DNA of 45,729 nt from CAG-390 sp045541375 (GCA_045541375.1 JAZQJB010000153.1:1-45729), one strand, 5' to 3'. Numbered from the stretch's first letter, positions 30,961 through 39,964 are shown. Notes: generated by a model from the sequence alone, not told the origin. Program-made: numbers and translations.

Positions 30961-32253
30961 TCAATAATCAACTATCGCCCCGTGTGCTCGGAGATTTTCG
31001 CGGAGGAGGTCTGTGTCGATATCGCCGACGGGGCAGTTTTTGTCAAGCGCGATGGCGCAAGCCTGACCTGCCGCCTGACCCATTGCCATACAAGCGGGAA
31101 TTACTCTGAACGCGCCCGCCGCTTGCGACTCCGCCGAGATCGGTCTGCCCGCAACGAGGAGATTGGAGCATCCCTCGGGAACGAGAGAGCGGTAAGGGAT
31201 CGTGTATTTCGGTGCAACCTTGCCGTGGAATCCGCCCGAGATCTGACCGTCGCGGCTGTGAACGTCCATTCCGTAGCCGAAAACAACCACGGTATCGTCG
31301 AAGAAAACGCCCTCGGAAATGTCGTTTACGGTGAGGCGGTACTTGCCGACGATGTGGCGCGACTCGCGGATGCCGAGAACGGGAGCGACCTGCGTGATCT
31401 TGCAGTGCTCAAAGCCCTCGGTCTCAAGCAGATCGCGGTAGGAATCAAGGACCTGCTCGCGCGCCTCGATGTGAGCATCCGTCATACTGCGCGCGCTGTT
31501 GGCATTGACGCCGTAGACACGATAATGATTGACCTTATATGTACCCGGGATCGGCTTTCGATAGCATTTTGTGGGAAGAGTGGGGCGCTTGCCTCTGCCG
31601 AGGAAGGCTTCGTCATCTGCATCGTCGACCTCAAAGAAGAGCGTGCCGGGCTGAGGGAGCATACCGTCCTCCGAGCCCCACCAGGTCTCAACGCCCGATT
31701 TTTCGGCAACGTCTGCGTTACCCGTGCAGTCGATATAAAGCTTCGCCTTGAGCGCAACAAGTCCCTCGGGCGCGGCAAGAACGATCGAGTCGATCGCGCC
31801 GTCCTTGAGCACGCTGTCAACGTATTTTGTATAAAGGAAGATCTCAACACCCGCCTCGATGCACATTCTGTCAAGAACGAGCTGGAGCGCATAGGAATCG
31901 AAGGGGGTGACGCGGCGGTGGTACTTTTTGAGGAATGAGGTGTAAAGGCTGGGCGCATCGGTATCATCGGGCGAGATCGCTCCACCGATAGCAATGGTGC
32001 GCTCAACGATCTCGTCAAAAAGTCCGCGAACGACTCGCTCGTCGCCCTTGCTGTCATAGCAGGTCATAAAGGGACCGACAAGTGCCGCCGTCGCCATACC
32101 GCCGAGCATACCCGTGGTCTCACCGACGACGGTCTTTTTGCCCTCGCGAGCGGCTTCGATAGCGGCGCAAACTCCCGCAGGTCCGCCGCCGATAACGCAA
32201 ACCTCGTATTCGCCGAGGTAGGAAATATTGCTTGAATATGTGAGCTTGTCCAT
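30961..32253 (-). CDS. FAD-dependent oxidoreductase (FAD_oxidored family)
   Basis: 430 residues. Dinucleotide-binding GGGPAG (22-27) and the following VVGETTGMLGGMAT segment bind FAD; YIDCTGNADVAEKSG (about 173-187) and the C-terminal LLVAGRPISAESQAAGAFRV region (partly quoted) with MAMGQAAGQAC are the typical second FAD motif. This family is often found with glycoside hydrolases in gut bacteria and may oxidise or isomerise sugars or aglycones; the substrate is unknown. Starts 5 nt after the stop of the glycoside hydrolase gene, with a GAGGG site, so the two form an operon. Confidence 0.9.
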   Translation of the reverse strand: MDKLTYSSNISYLGEYEVCVIGGGPAGVCAAIEAAREGKKTVVGETTGMLGGMATAALVGPFMTCYDSKGDERVVRGLFDEIVERTIAIGGAISPDDTDAPSLYTSFLKKYHRRVTPFDSYALQLVLDRMCIEAGVEIFLYTKYVDSVLKDGAIDSIVLAAPEGLVALKAKLYIDCTGNADVAEKSGVETWWGSEDGMLPQPGTLFFEVDDADDEAFLGRGKRPTLPTKCYRKPIPGTYKVNHYRVYGVNANSARSMTDAHIEAREQVLDSYRDLLETEGFEHCKITQVAPVLGIRESRHIVGKYRLTVNDISEGVFFDDTVVVFGYGMDVHSRDGQISGGFHGKVAPKYTIPYRSLVPEGCSNLLVAGRPISAESQAAGAFRVIPACMAMGQAAGQACAIALDKNCPVGDIDTDLLRENLRAHGAIVDY

Positions 32254-32258
32254 TATCT

Positions 32259-33707
32259 TTATCCCTCGATCATTTCGATCCTGTAAAGCGTAAACGCGTT
32301 CTTTTCAAGCGAGAAAATATGCTTGAACACGCCGTCCTCACCGACTTTGCGGAGTGCTTCGGCGGTCTGATCTATCGCTTTGCCCGTGCAAGTTTTGCCC
32401 GTGACCACGTTGTTGTGGTTCGAGTCGCAAAGGTGTCCCTTGATGGAGTAGTCGCCCGAAGGCATACCCTCGATCTCAAGCTCACCGATAATGGTCTCGC
32501 CCGAGGTGTTGACGACGATCACGGATATTCCACCCTCGTCCTCGACCGCGACGGTGCAATATTCCGCGTCGCGCGACAGAGCCTCGCTGACCGATGCCGA
32601 AAGGCGCTCGCCGCGAAGGTCGTGGAGCATTTTGATCGCAACACCGTTCGGTGTCATTGCGTAGCTGCCGTCCTCGCAGAGCAAGAACTGCGTAAAGGAG
32701 ATCTGCAGCTTCGGGTTGTGGAAGGTGCACCACGGGAAGGGGCAGAGCTCGGGTTCTTCCTCGCAACCGAAGGCAAGAAGATAGGTGATGTTGCCCGCGG
32801 CGTTGTAAAGCGAGTCGCCGTCGATGCCCGTTGTGCGCGCCTTGCCGAGTTCGTTGAGGAAGACCTTGCGCTTCGGCAGACCGAAGTCCGCGAGCATTTC
32901 GTTGTGGAGTTTCAAAAGATGCTTCAGCTTATCCACTCCCGAAAGCTTTGCGACCTCGTACTTTTTCTTCGACACAAGATCCATCGTCGCGCCCGAATCA
33001 TAGTGGTGGTAGGAATAGAACTGCATCTCCACGCCCTCTGCCTTGAGCTTTCCGACGATCTCGCGCATCATATCCCAGACCGCGATCGGATGCGCCGCGG
33101 CAAAGCCGCCGAGCTCGAGGGGGAGCTCATAGTTATGCTTTTCGTTGAGCCTCTTGACCGCGCGGTGCGCACAGAGGTAGATCTTGACGTATTCCTCGGC
33201 GTTCAGCAGTCCGAAGGAACGGATATCGACCTCGTTGCAGCACTCGATATAGCGGATATTCGGCGCAAGCTCCTTGCAATATTCGACAGACTTCTCGAAT
33301 ATAGTTTCATACTGATCGTATGTTATCACTCCGTCCGAGACCTCGCGCTCAAGGCGGCGGACGTTCAAGAGAAGCTCATCGGCTTCCTTTGCGTGCGAGG
33401 TGAGATATGCCTTGAAGCGCGTTCCCGACGGCGCGGGGACGATGTTTTTCCAATCGTAGGGATAATGAAGCTCCTCGGCAGGGTATCGCGCAACGCCGAT
33501 GTCATAGTCGGGATAGAACTCTCCCGTTCTGTAATCCCAATACTCATCGAGCGTGATCCACACGCGCATAACCTCCGCGCGACCGATCTGCCCCGCCATG
33601 TAAGCAGGGAAATCCTCGGGCGGCGAATAGCGCAGAGTGCTGTTCTGAAAACGAGTGGGATCAATATATTTTCCGAGTTTTTCGGAGCGGTTGACCTTTA
33701 TTTTCAT
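32259..33707 (-). CDS. Clan GH-A glycoside hydrolase (GH39-like)
   Basis: 482 residues, no signal peptide, so cytosolic. A TIM-barrel core (about 30-350) holds the clan-A pair: acid/base Glu159 in IECCNEVDI and nucleophile Glu286 in VFLNELGKA. HH at 234-235 (YSYHHYDSG) is at the usual active-site strand. A small beta-sandwich (about 370-480) follows, as in GH39 and GH51. The exact family and substrate (xyloside, idurono- or arabino-type) cannot be fixed by eye. First gene of a two-gene operon with the FAD oxidoreductase; palindromic element copy 2 lies just upstream. Confidence 0.82.
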   Translation of the reverse strand: MKIKVNRSEKLGKYIDPTRFQNSTLRYSPPEDFPAYMAGQIGRAEVMRVWITLDEYWDYRTGEFYPDYDIGVARYPAEELHYPYDWKNIVPAPSGTRFKAYLTSHAKEADELLLNVRRLEREVSDGVITYDQYETIFEKSVEYCKELAPNIRYIECCNEVDIRSFGLLNAEEYVKIYLCAHRAVKRLNEKHNYELPLELGGFAAAHPIAVWDMMREIVGKLKAEGVEMQFYSYHHYDSGATMDLVSKKKYEVAKLSGVDKLKHLLKLHNEMLADFGLPKRKVFLNELGKARTTGIDGDSLYNAAGNITYLLAFGCEEEPELCPFPWCTFHNPKLQISFTQFLLCEDGSYAMTPNGVAIKMLHDLRGERLSASVSEALSRDAEYCTVAVEDEGGISVIVVNTSGETIIGELEIEGMPSGDYSIKGHLCDSNHNNVVTGKTCTGKAIDQTAEALRKVGEDGVFKHIFSLEKNAFTLYRIEMIEG

Positions 33708-34135
33708 CGTTGAATCCTTTCGTATCTATAAGTACATATTGATTTTGCTTGCGGTAAAGTGTAGTCGCGCGGGCTCCTTCCACCACTTCCGTGGTCCCCC
33801 TCCCTCCCGGAGGGAGGCTTATTGATCGCTGCAATCTTCATTGTTTGTGCAGCGAATTATGTTTACAACTATAATTTTGATTGTGTAAATAGGAATATTT
33901 TATTAAAAATATTCGCAGGAATCCCATTACTAACGCGTGATTATTTCAATAAAATATTCCAATTTGCTATACAAAATTACACATAAGTGCGATAATCGCT
34001 GAATAGCCGAAGAAGTATGCGCAAACCGCTCAGCCTCCCTCCGGGAGGGAGGGGGACCACGGAAGTGGTGGAAGGAGCCCGCGCGACTTCGGAATCTTGC
34101 AAATAATATCAAGAAAAACAGTTCATAATTAATAA
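33708..34135. other. Gene-free region holding palindromic element copy 2
   Basis: About 430 bp, three quarters of it the palindromic element. The left 50 bp are the leader of the glycoside hydrolase gene (AAAGGA site, no clear promoter); the right 45 bp are AT-rich with nothing recognisable. Confidence 0.75.
33763..34088. repeat. Palindromic element, copy 2 (326 bp)
   Basis: Perfect 57-nt terminal inverted repeats (33763-33819, 34032-34088), about 95% like those of copy 1; the CTTCC/GGAAG bases of copy 1's second hairpin are CTCCC/GGGAG here, so both sides changed. Core pair GGAATATTTTATT / AATAAAATATTCC at 33892-33904 and 33948-33960. Confidence 0.93.
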
Positions 34136-34426
34136 CTAAACATCATGTTTTCTGATTACCAAAAAACCGTTGCAGTCTTCCGCGTATTCTCCGCGTTTCA
34201 AATCTGCGAACTTTGCGACGGATTTATCAATTTCAAGCATTTCAGCCAACGAAATGACCCTTGCTTCGTCCTCGGTGTGGTTTCTGCCGCAGAGAAACTG
34301 CCAGCAGCCGTCTTCGTCGTGGGAAATATACAGCACCGGTTCCTTATCGTTCAGCACGTGGGAACAGGTAAAGCACATCGTATTCGGCGCATCGGGAAAC
34401 GGGAATTTTCTTTCAAACAGCTTCAT
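34136..34426 (-). CDS. Hypothetical small cytosolic protein
   Basis: 96 residues. Contains a CFTC pair (18-21), a VLYISHDEDGCWQFLCG stretch (31-47) and an acidic, helical second half ending CNGFLVIRKHD. I do not recognise the family with certainty; small proteins with a DEDGCWQFLCG-like segment occur widely in Firmicutes without known function. It starts 1 nt after the SDR stop, so it is the last gene of the sugar-acid operon. Confidence 0.7.
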   Translation of the reverse strand: MKLFERKFPFPDAPNTMCFTCSHVLNDKEPVLYISHDEDGCWQFLCGRNHTEDEARVISLAEMLEIDKSVAKFADLKRGEYAEDCNGFLVIRKHDV

Positions 34427-34427
34427 A

Positions 34428-35201
34428 TCACTTAATTATCGGATAAAGCTGAACCGTATTTCCGCCGTCTACTACGAGTTCTGCACCCGTGGTGTTGCGG
34501 GCGCATTCGGCGAAATACCAGACGGCGTCGGCGATGTCCGAGCCGTCGGCGACGTCGCCGATGGGGGTGTAGCGCGAGGGGACGTCGCGGTAGAAATCGG
34601 GATTTTTCTCCCAGCGGTCGGTCCTGATCATACCCGGAAGCACGGCGTTGACGCGGATATTATACTTTCCGAGGTCGAGCGTCAGCGCGCGCATAAGTCC
34701 GAGCTGACCGCCCTTCGACGCGACATAAGCCACGCGGTCGGGGATGGCGCGGTAGGCGGTGTTCGAGTTGATAAACACGATATTTCCGCCGCCCTGTTCC
34801 TTCATTCTCGCCGCCGCGTGCTCGCACAGGCAATAATTCCAGACGACGTTGGTGTTGATGACCTTCATCAAGTCGGTCAGCGGATTTTCAAATATCTTCT
34901 GTCCGAGTCCCTGATCCGCGGCGTTGAGGACGAGGGTTTCAACGAAAATGCCCTTTTTGTCAAGGAAAGCAAACAATTCCTCGACGCCTTCCTCGTCAAC
35001 GGTGCGCTCATCAAGGAGCGAATCAATGGCGCAGCCGATGATATTCACACGCGGGAACTTCGCGCGGTACTTCTTCTCTGCCTCGGCGACTTTTTCGGGG
35101 TCTCTGCCCGTGAAGACGATATTTTTGCCCTCGGAGGCGAATTTTTCAACTATTGCAACGCCCGTGTTGATCGTTGCGCCGGTGATAAGTACACTTTTCA
35201 T
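34428..35201 (-). CDS. SDR family NAD(P)-dependent oxidoreductase
   Basis: 257 residues, standard length. The cofactor motif is TGATINTGVAI (7-17), slightly off the TGxxxGxG rule (Asn-Thr-Gly end); NAAD (about 93-96), the Ser of FINSNTAYR and the Tyr-x3-Lys pair YVASK (about 158-162) are in place; VLPGMIRTDRW and the C-terminal VDGGN are typical of classical SDRs. Probably oxidises a sugar acid or its keto derivative together with the dehydratase encoded 10 nt upstream; this is inferred from the operon. Confidence 0.92.
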   Translation of the reverse strand: MKSVLITGATINTGVAIVEKFASEGKNIVFTGRDPEKVAEAEKKYRAKFPRVNIIGCAIDSLLDERTVDEEGVEELFAFLDKKGIFVETLVLNAADQGLGQKIFENPLTDLMKVINTNVVWNYCLCEHAAARMKEQGGGNIVFINSNTAYRAIPDRVAYVASKGGQLGLMRALTLDLGKYNIRVNAVLPGMIRTDRWEKNPDFYRDVPSRYTPIGDVADGSDIADAVWYFAECARNTTGAELVVDGGNTVQLYPIIK

Positions 35202-35211
35202 AGCCCACCCC

Positions 35212-36372
35212 TTAAAAATAGAACGCTGTTTCGGGCGGACGAATGTCGGTCAGCGCGCCCGTGTAGTGGCGAAGGGTGTGCGGCTGATAGGGATGCTTGA
35301 GGCATTCTTCCTCGTTGATCTCAATTCCGAGTCCGGGCTTCGAGGGGATGGTGATATAGCCGTCTGAGTATTCGAGCGACTCATTTGTCACATCGGCACG
35401 CCAGGTTACGTCGCTATACATAATTTCGAGGATCGAGAAATTCGGGCAGCAAGCCGCGAGCTGGAGGGTTGCGGCATTTGCAACGGGACCCGAGGGGTTA
35501 TGCGGCGCGAAGGGGATATAATATGTCTCCGCCATCGCCGCGATCTTTTTGAGCTCCATAATTCCGCCCGCGTGGCTGACGTCGGGCTGGATATAGTCGG
35601 CGGCGCGCATCTCGAAGAGGTCCTTGAAATCCTTCGTCGAATAAAGTCGCTCGCCCGCGGAGATCGCAACGGGGGATTTATCGCGGACTGCCTTGAGTGC
35701 CTCAAGGTTATCGGGCGGGGTGGGCTCCTCGAAGAAGAGGGGCTTGAATTCCTCGATCAGCTTTGCGATCTTGATACCCGTGGGCACGTTGAATCTGCCG
35801 TGACCCTCGATGAGCAGGTCGACCTTGTCGCCGACCGCCTCGCGGACTGCCGCAATGTTGCGCAGAGCGGTATCGAGATCCTTGTTTGAAATTTCAAGAT
35901 AGCTCTTGCCGAAGGGGTCCCACTTCATTGCCGTGACGCCGCGTTTAACGGCGATCTTTGCCTTTTCGGCAAACTCCTCGGGAGTTTTTGCGCCCGAGAA
36001 CCAGCCGTTGACGTAAATGCGGCACTTTTCATTGACCTTGCCGCCGAGGAGCTGATAAACCGGCACGCCGAGCGACTTGCCGAGGATGTCCCAAAGAGCC
36101 ATCTCGACTGCCGAAAGCGCGCTCATAAGCACGGGGCCTCCGCGCCAATATGCATCGCGGTAGATGTCGTGGAAGTGCTTTTCGATCGTGCGCGGATCCT
36201 TGCCGACGAGGTATTCCTTGATGTGCTCGACCGCGCCGATGAGCGCCTTTTCCTTATATTCAAGCGTCGCCTCGCCCACGCCGTCGATTCCCTCGTCGGT
36301 GTAGACCTTGACGAACATCCAATTCGTGCGGAAGCAATCGACCGCAAAAGTTTTAACGTCAATAACCTTCAT
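35212..36372 (-). CDS. Enolase-superfamily sugar acid dehydratase (mandelate racemase/muconate lactonizing family, galactonate/gluconate dehydratase-like)
   Basis: 386 residues. Metal ligands in order: LIEGHGRF (Glu where DgoD has Asp, then His), FFEEPTPP and ISAGERLYS; QPDVSHAGGI and FAPHNPSGP give the catalytic Asp-His and His positions; the capping domain has AYWRGGPV and SAVEMALWDILG. These match acid-sugar dehydratases of the galactonate/gluconate/mannonate type, which form 2-keto-3-deoxy acids. The substrate cannot be decided. It begins 2 nt after the UlaG-like stop and is followed by the SDR gene. Confidence 0.92.
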   Translation of the reverse strand: MKVIDVKTFAVDCFRTNWMFVKVYTDEGIDGVGEATLEYKEKALIGAVEHIKEYLVGKDPRTIEKHFHDIYRDAYWRGGPVLMSALSAVEMALWDILGKSLGVPVYQLLGGKVNEKCRIYVNGWFSGAKTPEEFAEKAKIAVKRGVTAMKWDPFGKSYLEISNKDLDTALRNIAAVREAVGDKVDLLIEGHGRFNVPTGIKIAKLIEEFKPLFFEEPTPPDNLEALKAVRDKSPVAISAGERLYSTKDFKDLFEMRAADYIQPDVSHAGGIMELKKIAAMAETYYIPFAPHNPSGPVANAATLQLAACCPNFSILEIMYSDVTWRADVTNESLEYSDGYITIPSKPGLGIEINEEECLKHPYQPHTLRHYTGALTDIRPPETAFYF

Positions 36373-36374
36373 TT

Positions 36375-37067
36375 TTATACCTCGATCTCTTCCCAGATGG
36401 TGGGAATTACTTTATTTCTGCAGGGGAAATCCTTCGGGTCGAGCGAGTCGAACATTCCGAAATGGAGCGGAACGACCGTCATTGCGTGCGTTTTCTTGGC
36501 AAACCGCGCGGCGTCTGCCATGTTCATATTGTTTCCAACGCCGTTGATGGGCAGGAAGAGGACGTCGATATTGCGCCCTGTGTCGGGGAGACTATCGAAA
36601 ATTCTGCTGTTATAGAGCGTGTCGCCCGTGACGTAATAGACCTTGTTTTCAACGGTATCCTCGATGACGACGCCGATCGCGTAAGGATCGCTGTGCGCGG
36701 CGCGGACGGCGGTGAAGATGAATCCCTCAAGCGAAACGCTTGTGTATTTATCAAATAGGATATAATTCTGACCGCAGAGGTCGCCCATTGCCTTCGCGCG
36801 GACGGAAGTAGGTCCGAGGACGGACATCGGTTTTCTCGATTTCTTGAAGAAAACGGGCGCGGTTTCGGGATCGTAGTGGTCGATATGATCGTGGGTGAAG
36901 ATCATAATATCGGGATCGATATTGAAATAAGCTTCGTTGACGGGCGAGCGGCGATAATTCGCGGGCTGAACCTTTTCAACGTAATTCGACAAGTAGGGGT
37001 CGATCATGACGGAAACTCCGCCGCGCTCGAAGAGAAGTCCTGCTTGTCCGAGCCAGGTGATTTTCAT
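36375..37067 (-). CDS. MBL-fold metal-dependent hydrolase, UlaG-like
   Basis: 230 residues from the ATG with AAAGGAG 8 nt upstream; a longer frame starts 81 nt upstream inside repeat DNA and is not real. Metallo-beta-lactamase motifs: THDHIDHYD (about 57-65, the HxHxDH core), a His at AAHSDPYA, GDTLYN (about 145) and PLHFGMFD. UlaG is the L-ascorbate-6-phosphate lactonase; this relative most likely opens a sugar-acid lactone, giving the substrate of the dehydratase encoded next. First gene of a four-gene operon. Confidence 0.88.
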   Translation of the reverse strand: MKITWLGQAGLLFERGGVSVMIDPYLSNYVEKVQPANYRRSPVNEAYFNIDPDIMIFTHDHIDHYDPETAPVFFKKSRKPMSVLGPTSVRAKAMGDLCGQNYILFDKYTSVSLEGFIFTAVRAAHSDPYAIGVVIEDTVENKVYYVTGDTLYNSRIFDSLPDTGRNIDVLFLPINGVGNNMNMADAARFAKKTHAMTVVPLHFGMFDSLDPKDFPCRNKVIPTIWEEIEV

Positions 37068-37093
37068 ATTATTTGTACTCCTTTGCCAAAAAT

Positions 37094-37185
37094 GGTGTGA
37101 ATGCAAAATGTAAAACGCAAAATGCAAAATGAAGGAAAATTTTCTCACTGCGTTCGAAAATAATTCAATTAAATACTTTTTGAGC
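37094..37185 (+). repeat. AATGCAAAAT repeat, copy c
   Basis: Reads AATGCAAAATGTAAAACGC, then ATGCAAAATGAAGGAAAATTTTC, a GCG/CG hairpin and CGAAAATAATTCAATTAAATACTTT (partly quoted). It matches copies a and b of the 30.7-31 kb region and lies between the UlaG-like gene and the lipoprotein gene. Confidence 0.75.
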
Positions 37186-37196
37186 TACGCACTTAA

Positions 37197-37874
37197 TCAA
37201 TTTTGCTGAAAATTCAGAAGATAATAAATATCTTCGTTAGTTTCGGTGGTGACTCTTAAATAGAGATTGTCATTGGCTGTGATAACCACAAAATCGCAGA
37301 CAAGGTAGTTGATTTCCGGATGAGTACAACGCAATGTGCAATAATAGTCCCAGTCATTTGGTTTAGTATACAAAACATAAGGAATTTCTCCTACAATATC
37401 ATCAAATGTCGTACCTGCCGAGAACTCATACGATATCTTATTTTTCGGAATATCGTTGCCGTATTCACCGTAAATCACATCTATGTCGGCAAATGCCGTT
37501 TCAAACACAGACGCAAGCTCAATACCCGAACGAATAAAACCAAAGCCTGAATTCTTGCTGACCTCTGCCTTTCCATCAGCGCAAATAATCAAAAAGTTTG
37601 CGGGAGTTTCGTTTGTTGCCATAACAGGGTCATATGACGTTGCGCCTATAGGAAAGAACGGTGTTCTTCCAACCATTTCGCATTGATCGCTTGAAGGCAG
37701 CGGATACCAATTACTGTAACTTGGTGGAATAAAACAGAAGTCATATACTTCACCTTCATATACCATTCCGGAAGTGCTGAATTCAATGATAGGAGAACAC
37801 GACGACAAAAGGACCGTAAGGCATAATAAAACCCATAATGACAAATGCACTCTTTTTAGTTTTTGAACTATCAT
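37197..37874 (-). CDS. Putative lipoprotein, unknown
   Basis: 225 residues from the ATG that follows AGGAGG by 6 nt (an upstream in-frame ATG has no such site). Signal peptide with lipobox (LLSSC, Cys about 27). The mature part is beta-rich, with aromatic clusters (SNWYPLP, NDWDYYCTLRC) and no motif that I recognise. AT-rich compared with the sugar operon beside it. It is isolated, between repeat copy c and palindromic element copy 3. Confidence 0.7.
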   Translation of the reverse strand: MIVQKLKRVHLSLWVLLCLTVLLSSCSPIIEFSTSGMVYEGEVYDFCFIPPSYSNWYPLPSSDQCEMVGRTPFFPIGATSYDPVMATNETPANFLIICADGKAEVSKNSGFGFIRSGIELASVFETAFADIDVIYGEYGNDIPKNKISYEFSAGTTFDDIVGEIPYVLYTKPNDWDYYCTLRCTHPEINYLVCDFVVITANDNLYLRVTTETNEDIYYLLNFQQN

Positions 37875-38512
37875 TGCGTTCCTCCTTTTATAAAAGTTAT
37901 AGTTTATCAATCGAACGAGTAGATAATTAAATTATTAATATCATTAAATAACGAGTCTGTAGTACCTTGTTTCACTTAAAAATTGACATAATTCGAAGAG
38001 ATGCTCCTGCACAAAAACAAGTGCGCCATTCTCTATGTGACAATTTTATAACGTTGCTTGTCTAATATGCAGTACAAACGGTGCTCTCCTCATTCACCGC
38101 TCCCCGCGGTCCCCTTTCCCCGCTGGGGAACGCTGATGGTTTTGCGATAACCGCTAACTATTCAGCGAAGATAATTTAGCAATGTAATTCTGCATATCAA
38201 ATTGGAATATTTTATTGAAAAAATTTTGCAAAACTCTATTACGAGTGCGAAATAATTATAATAAAAATATTCCGATATGCCTAAACATAACTATAGCAAA
38301 ATCCGATGTTCGCTGAAAATCGAAGGAATACGAATGCACCCTTATGCGTTCCCCAGCGGGGAAAGGGGACCGCGGGGAGCGGTGAATGAGGAGAGCGGAG
38401 TCTGTACTGTACGAACTACAAGCGTACCCTTAGTTATCACAATATTTCAATTACAAGCTTAAGACTTTTGAAATTGTATTGTTTTAGTCGAAACAAAGTA
38501 GTAGAGCACAGC
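37875..38512. other. Gene-free region holding palindromic element copy 3
   Basis: About 640 bp. The right half is the palindromic element; the left 200 bp are AT-rich upstream sequence of the lipoprotein gene without a clear promoter; the last 115 bp lead to the end of the glycoside hydrolase gene and show no obvious terminator. Confidence 0.75.
38083..38396. repeat. Palindromic element, copy 3 (314 bp), diverged arms
   Basis: Perfect 51-nt terminal inverted repeats (38083-38133, 38346-38396). The arms line up with copy 1 (CTCC...CACC-C-...GGTCCCC...CGCTGA) but the hairpins have changed on both sides: ACCAC/GTGGT became CCGC/GCGG, and CTTCCTCC/GGAGGAAG became TTCCCC/GGGGAA. The core pair GGAATATTTTATT (38204-38216) and AATAAAAATATTCC (38260-38273) and the CATTACGAGTGC-type centre are kept. 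Confidence 0.9.
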
Positions 38513-39937
38513 TTACTTCATCAAAATCGCAAGAGGTGCGTCAAGCAGAGGAAGGTTCTTGAGCCTTACGATGTCCTCACCCGCGTCCTCGAGCATGTCT
38601 TCGCGGAGGGTGTAGAGGGTGCCGTTGCGGAGGTCGCAGAGCTTGATGTCCTCGGGCTTCTGACCGCAGAGGGCGAAGGAGATCGTTCCCTCGTAGGTGG
38701 TGGTCAGGACGGGAGTTGCGTTCCAATAAACGAGCGCGTGGCTGCCGTCGTCGAGCTCGAAGCCGTAGATCTTTGCCTGCTCGTCTTCCTCTGTCGCGTT
38801 GATGCGGCGCGAGGGGTTATATGCGCGGTAGTAGGGGATATTCGCGGGCTTGACGTTGCCCTTGAAGAGGGCTGCAAGGGTCTGAAGCGCGTAATAGGAA
38901 GGCTTCGGCTTATATTCGCCCGTTGCAACGCCGTCCTCGTCGAAATCTGCGCCGAGAACGCCGAAATAGCCGTAATCGAGATAGGTGGACTTGTCGCCGA
39001 CGACGCCGTAAAGTGCCTCGATCATATCCATCGTTGAGAAATATGATGTAAATTCCACGCCCGAGTGCAGGTCGGTGACGAGGGTGCGCAGCAGGATCTT
39101 CATCTGCTTTTCGGGTGTCCACGCGAATCCCTTGACCGCGCCGTTGCCGTCGCTTCTCGACTGCGCGCCGCCCTCGCCCTGAATGAGCCCGATCTTCGGG
39201 TTATACATATCAACGAGCGAACGAAGCGCGCGGATGATGTCCTCGCGCTGCCAATCGGCGGCGGAATAGAGGTGGAAGGAGATGTAATCGATATAATCGC
39301 CGAGTCCCGCGCGGAGGGCGGTGTTCACGAAATAGGGAGCACGGGTGTGTGCGAGCGCAAAGCCGACGACCTTGGCATCGGGATCGACCGCCTTGATCGC
39401 CTTCGAGGTATCGATGGCGAACTGCGCGTACTCGCGGGCGTTCTGCGTCATATCGTAGTCGGCCTTCGTTTCCTCAAAATAATGCTTCCAGCCAAGCTCG
39501 GGCTCGTTCCAGATCTCCCAGAACTCGACTCTGCCCTTAAAATGCTCGGTGATGGCTCTGACATAGTTGACCCAACCCTGTCTTGCATCATCGCCCATCG
39601 GCGGGCACTTGACCGCGCCGAAGATCTTTGCGGCGAAATCGGTATAGAGCGGGTTGCCGTAGCAAAGGCAGATCCAAGGCTCCATTCCGCGCGAGCGGAG
39701 GTTATCGACGATCTTATCGAGCCACTCAAAATCATAAACTCCGCGCTCGCGCTCGGTCTTGAGCCAACCCGACTGGATCCTTACCTTCTTGACACCGATC
39801 GCGGCGACCTTATCATAAGCCTTTTCGGGATCAAAAACGTCGCGGTCGAGCTTTTCAAAGCCGATTCCTATCTTTGAATATTCGATCTCACTCGATGCGA
39901 GCTTCGGCAGTGTGCCGATCTTTTTAAGTCTTTCCAT
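38513..39937 (-). CDS. Clan GH-A glycoside hydrolase (GH39-like), second
   Basis: 474 residues, no signal peptide. TIM-barrel with acid/base Glu145 in WEIWNEPELGW and nucleophile Glu255 in LIQGEGGAQ; early KVRIQSGW and PWICLCYG strands and FHLYSA (221-226) fit clan A. A C-terminal beta-sandwich (about 375-474) follows. Not closely similar to the other glycoside hydrolase at 32-34 kb. Its cytosolic location suggests action on imported oligosaccharides. It is divergent from an AraC regulator, which probably controls it; GGAGG precedes the ATG. Confidence 0.82.
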   Translation of the reverse strand: MERLKKIGTLPKLASSEIEYSKIGIGFEKLDRDVFDPEKAYDKVAAIGVKKVRIQSGWLKTERERGVYDFEWLDKIVDNLRSRGMEPWICLCYGNPLYTDFAAKIFGAVKCPPMGDDARQGWVNYVRAITEHFKGRVEFWEIWNEPELGWKHYFEETKADYDMTQNAREYAQFAIDTSKAIKAVDPDAKVVGFALAHTRAPYFVNTALRAGLGDYIDYISFHLYSAADWQREDIIRALRSLVDMYNPKIGLIQGEGGAQSRSDGNGAVKGFAWTPEKQMKILLRTLVTDLHSGVEFTSYFSTMDMIEALYGVVGDKSTYLDYGYFGVLGADFDEDGVATGEYKPKPSYYALQTLAALFKGNVKPANIPYYRAYNPSRRINATEEDEQAKIYGFELDDGSHALVYWNATPVLTTTYEGTISFALCGQKPEDIKLCDLRNGTLYTLREDMLEDAGEDIVRLKNLPLLDAPLAILMK

Positions 39938-39964
39938 AATAACCTCCGAATTTTAAAAATACTA

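Noticed and set aside
37068..37148. N-terminal extension of the UlaG-like protein.
   Set aside because: The extra residues come from repeat copy c; the AAAGGAG site and family start point to the ATG at 37067.
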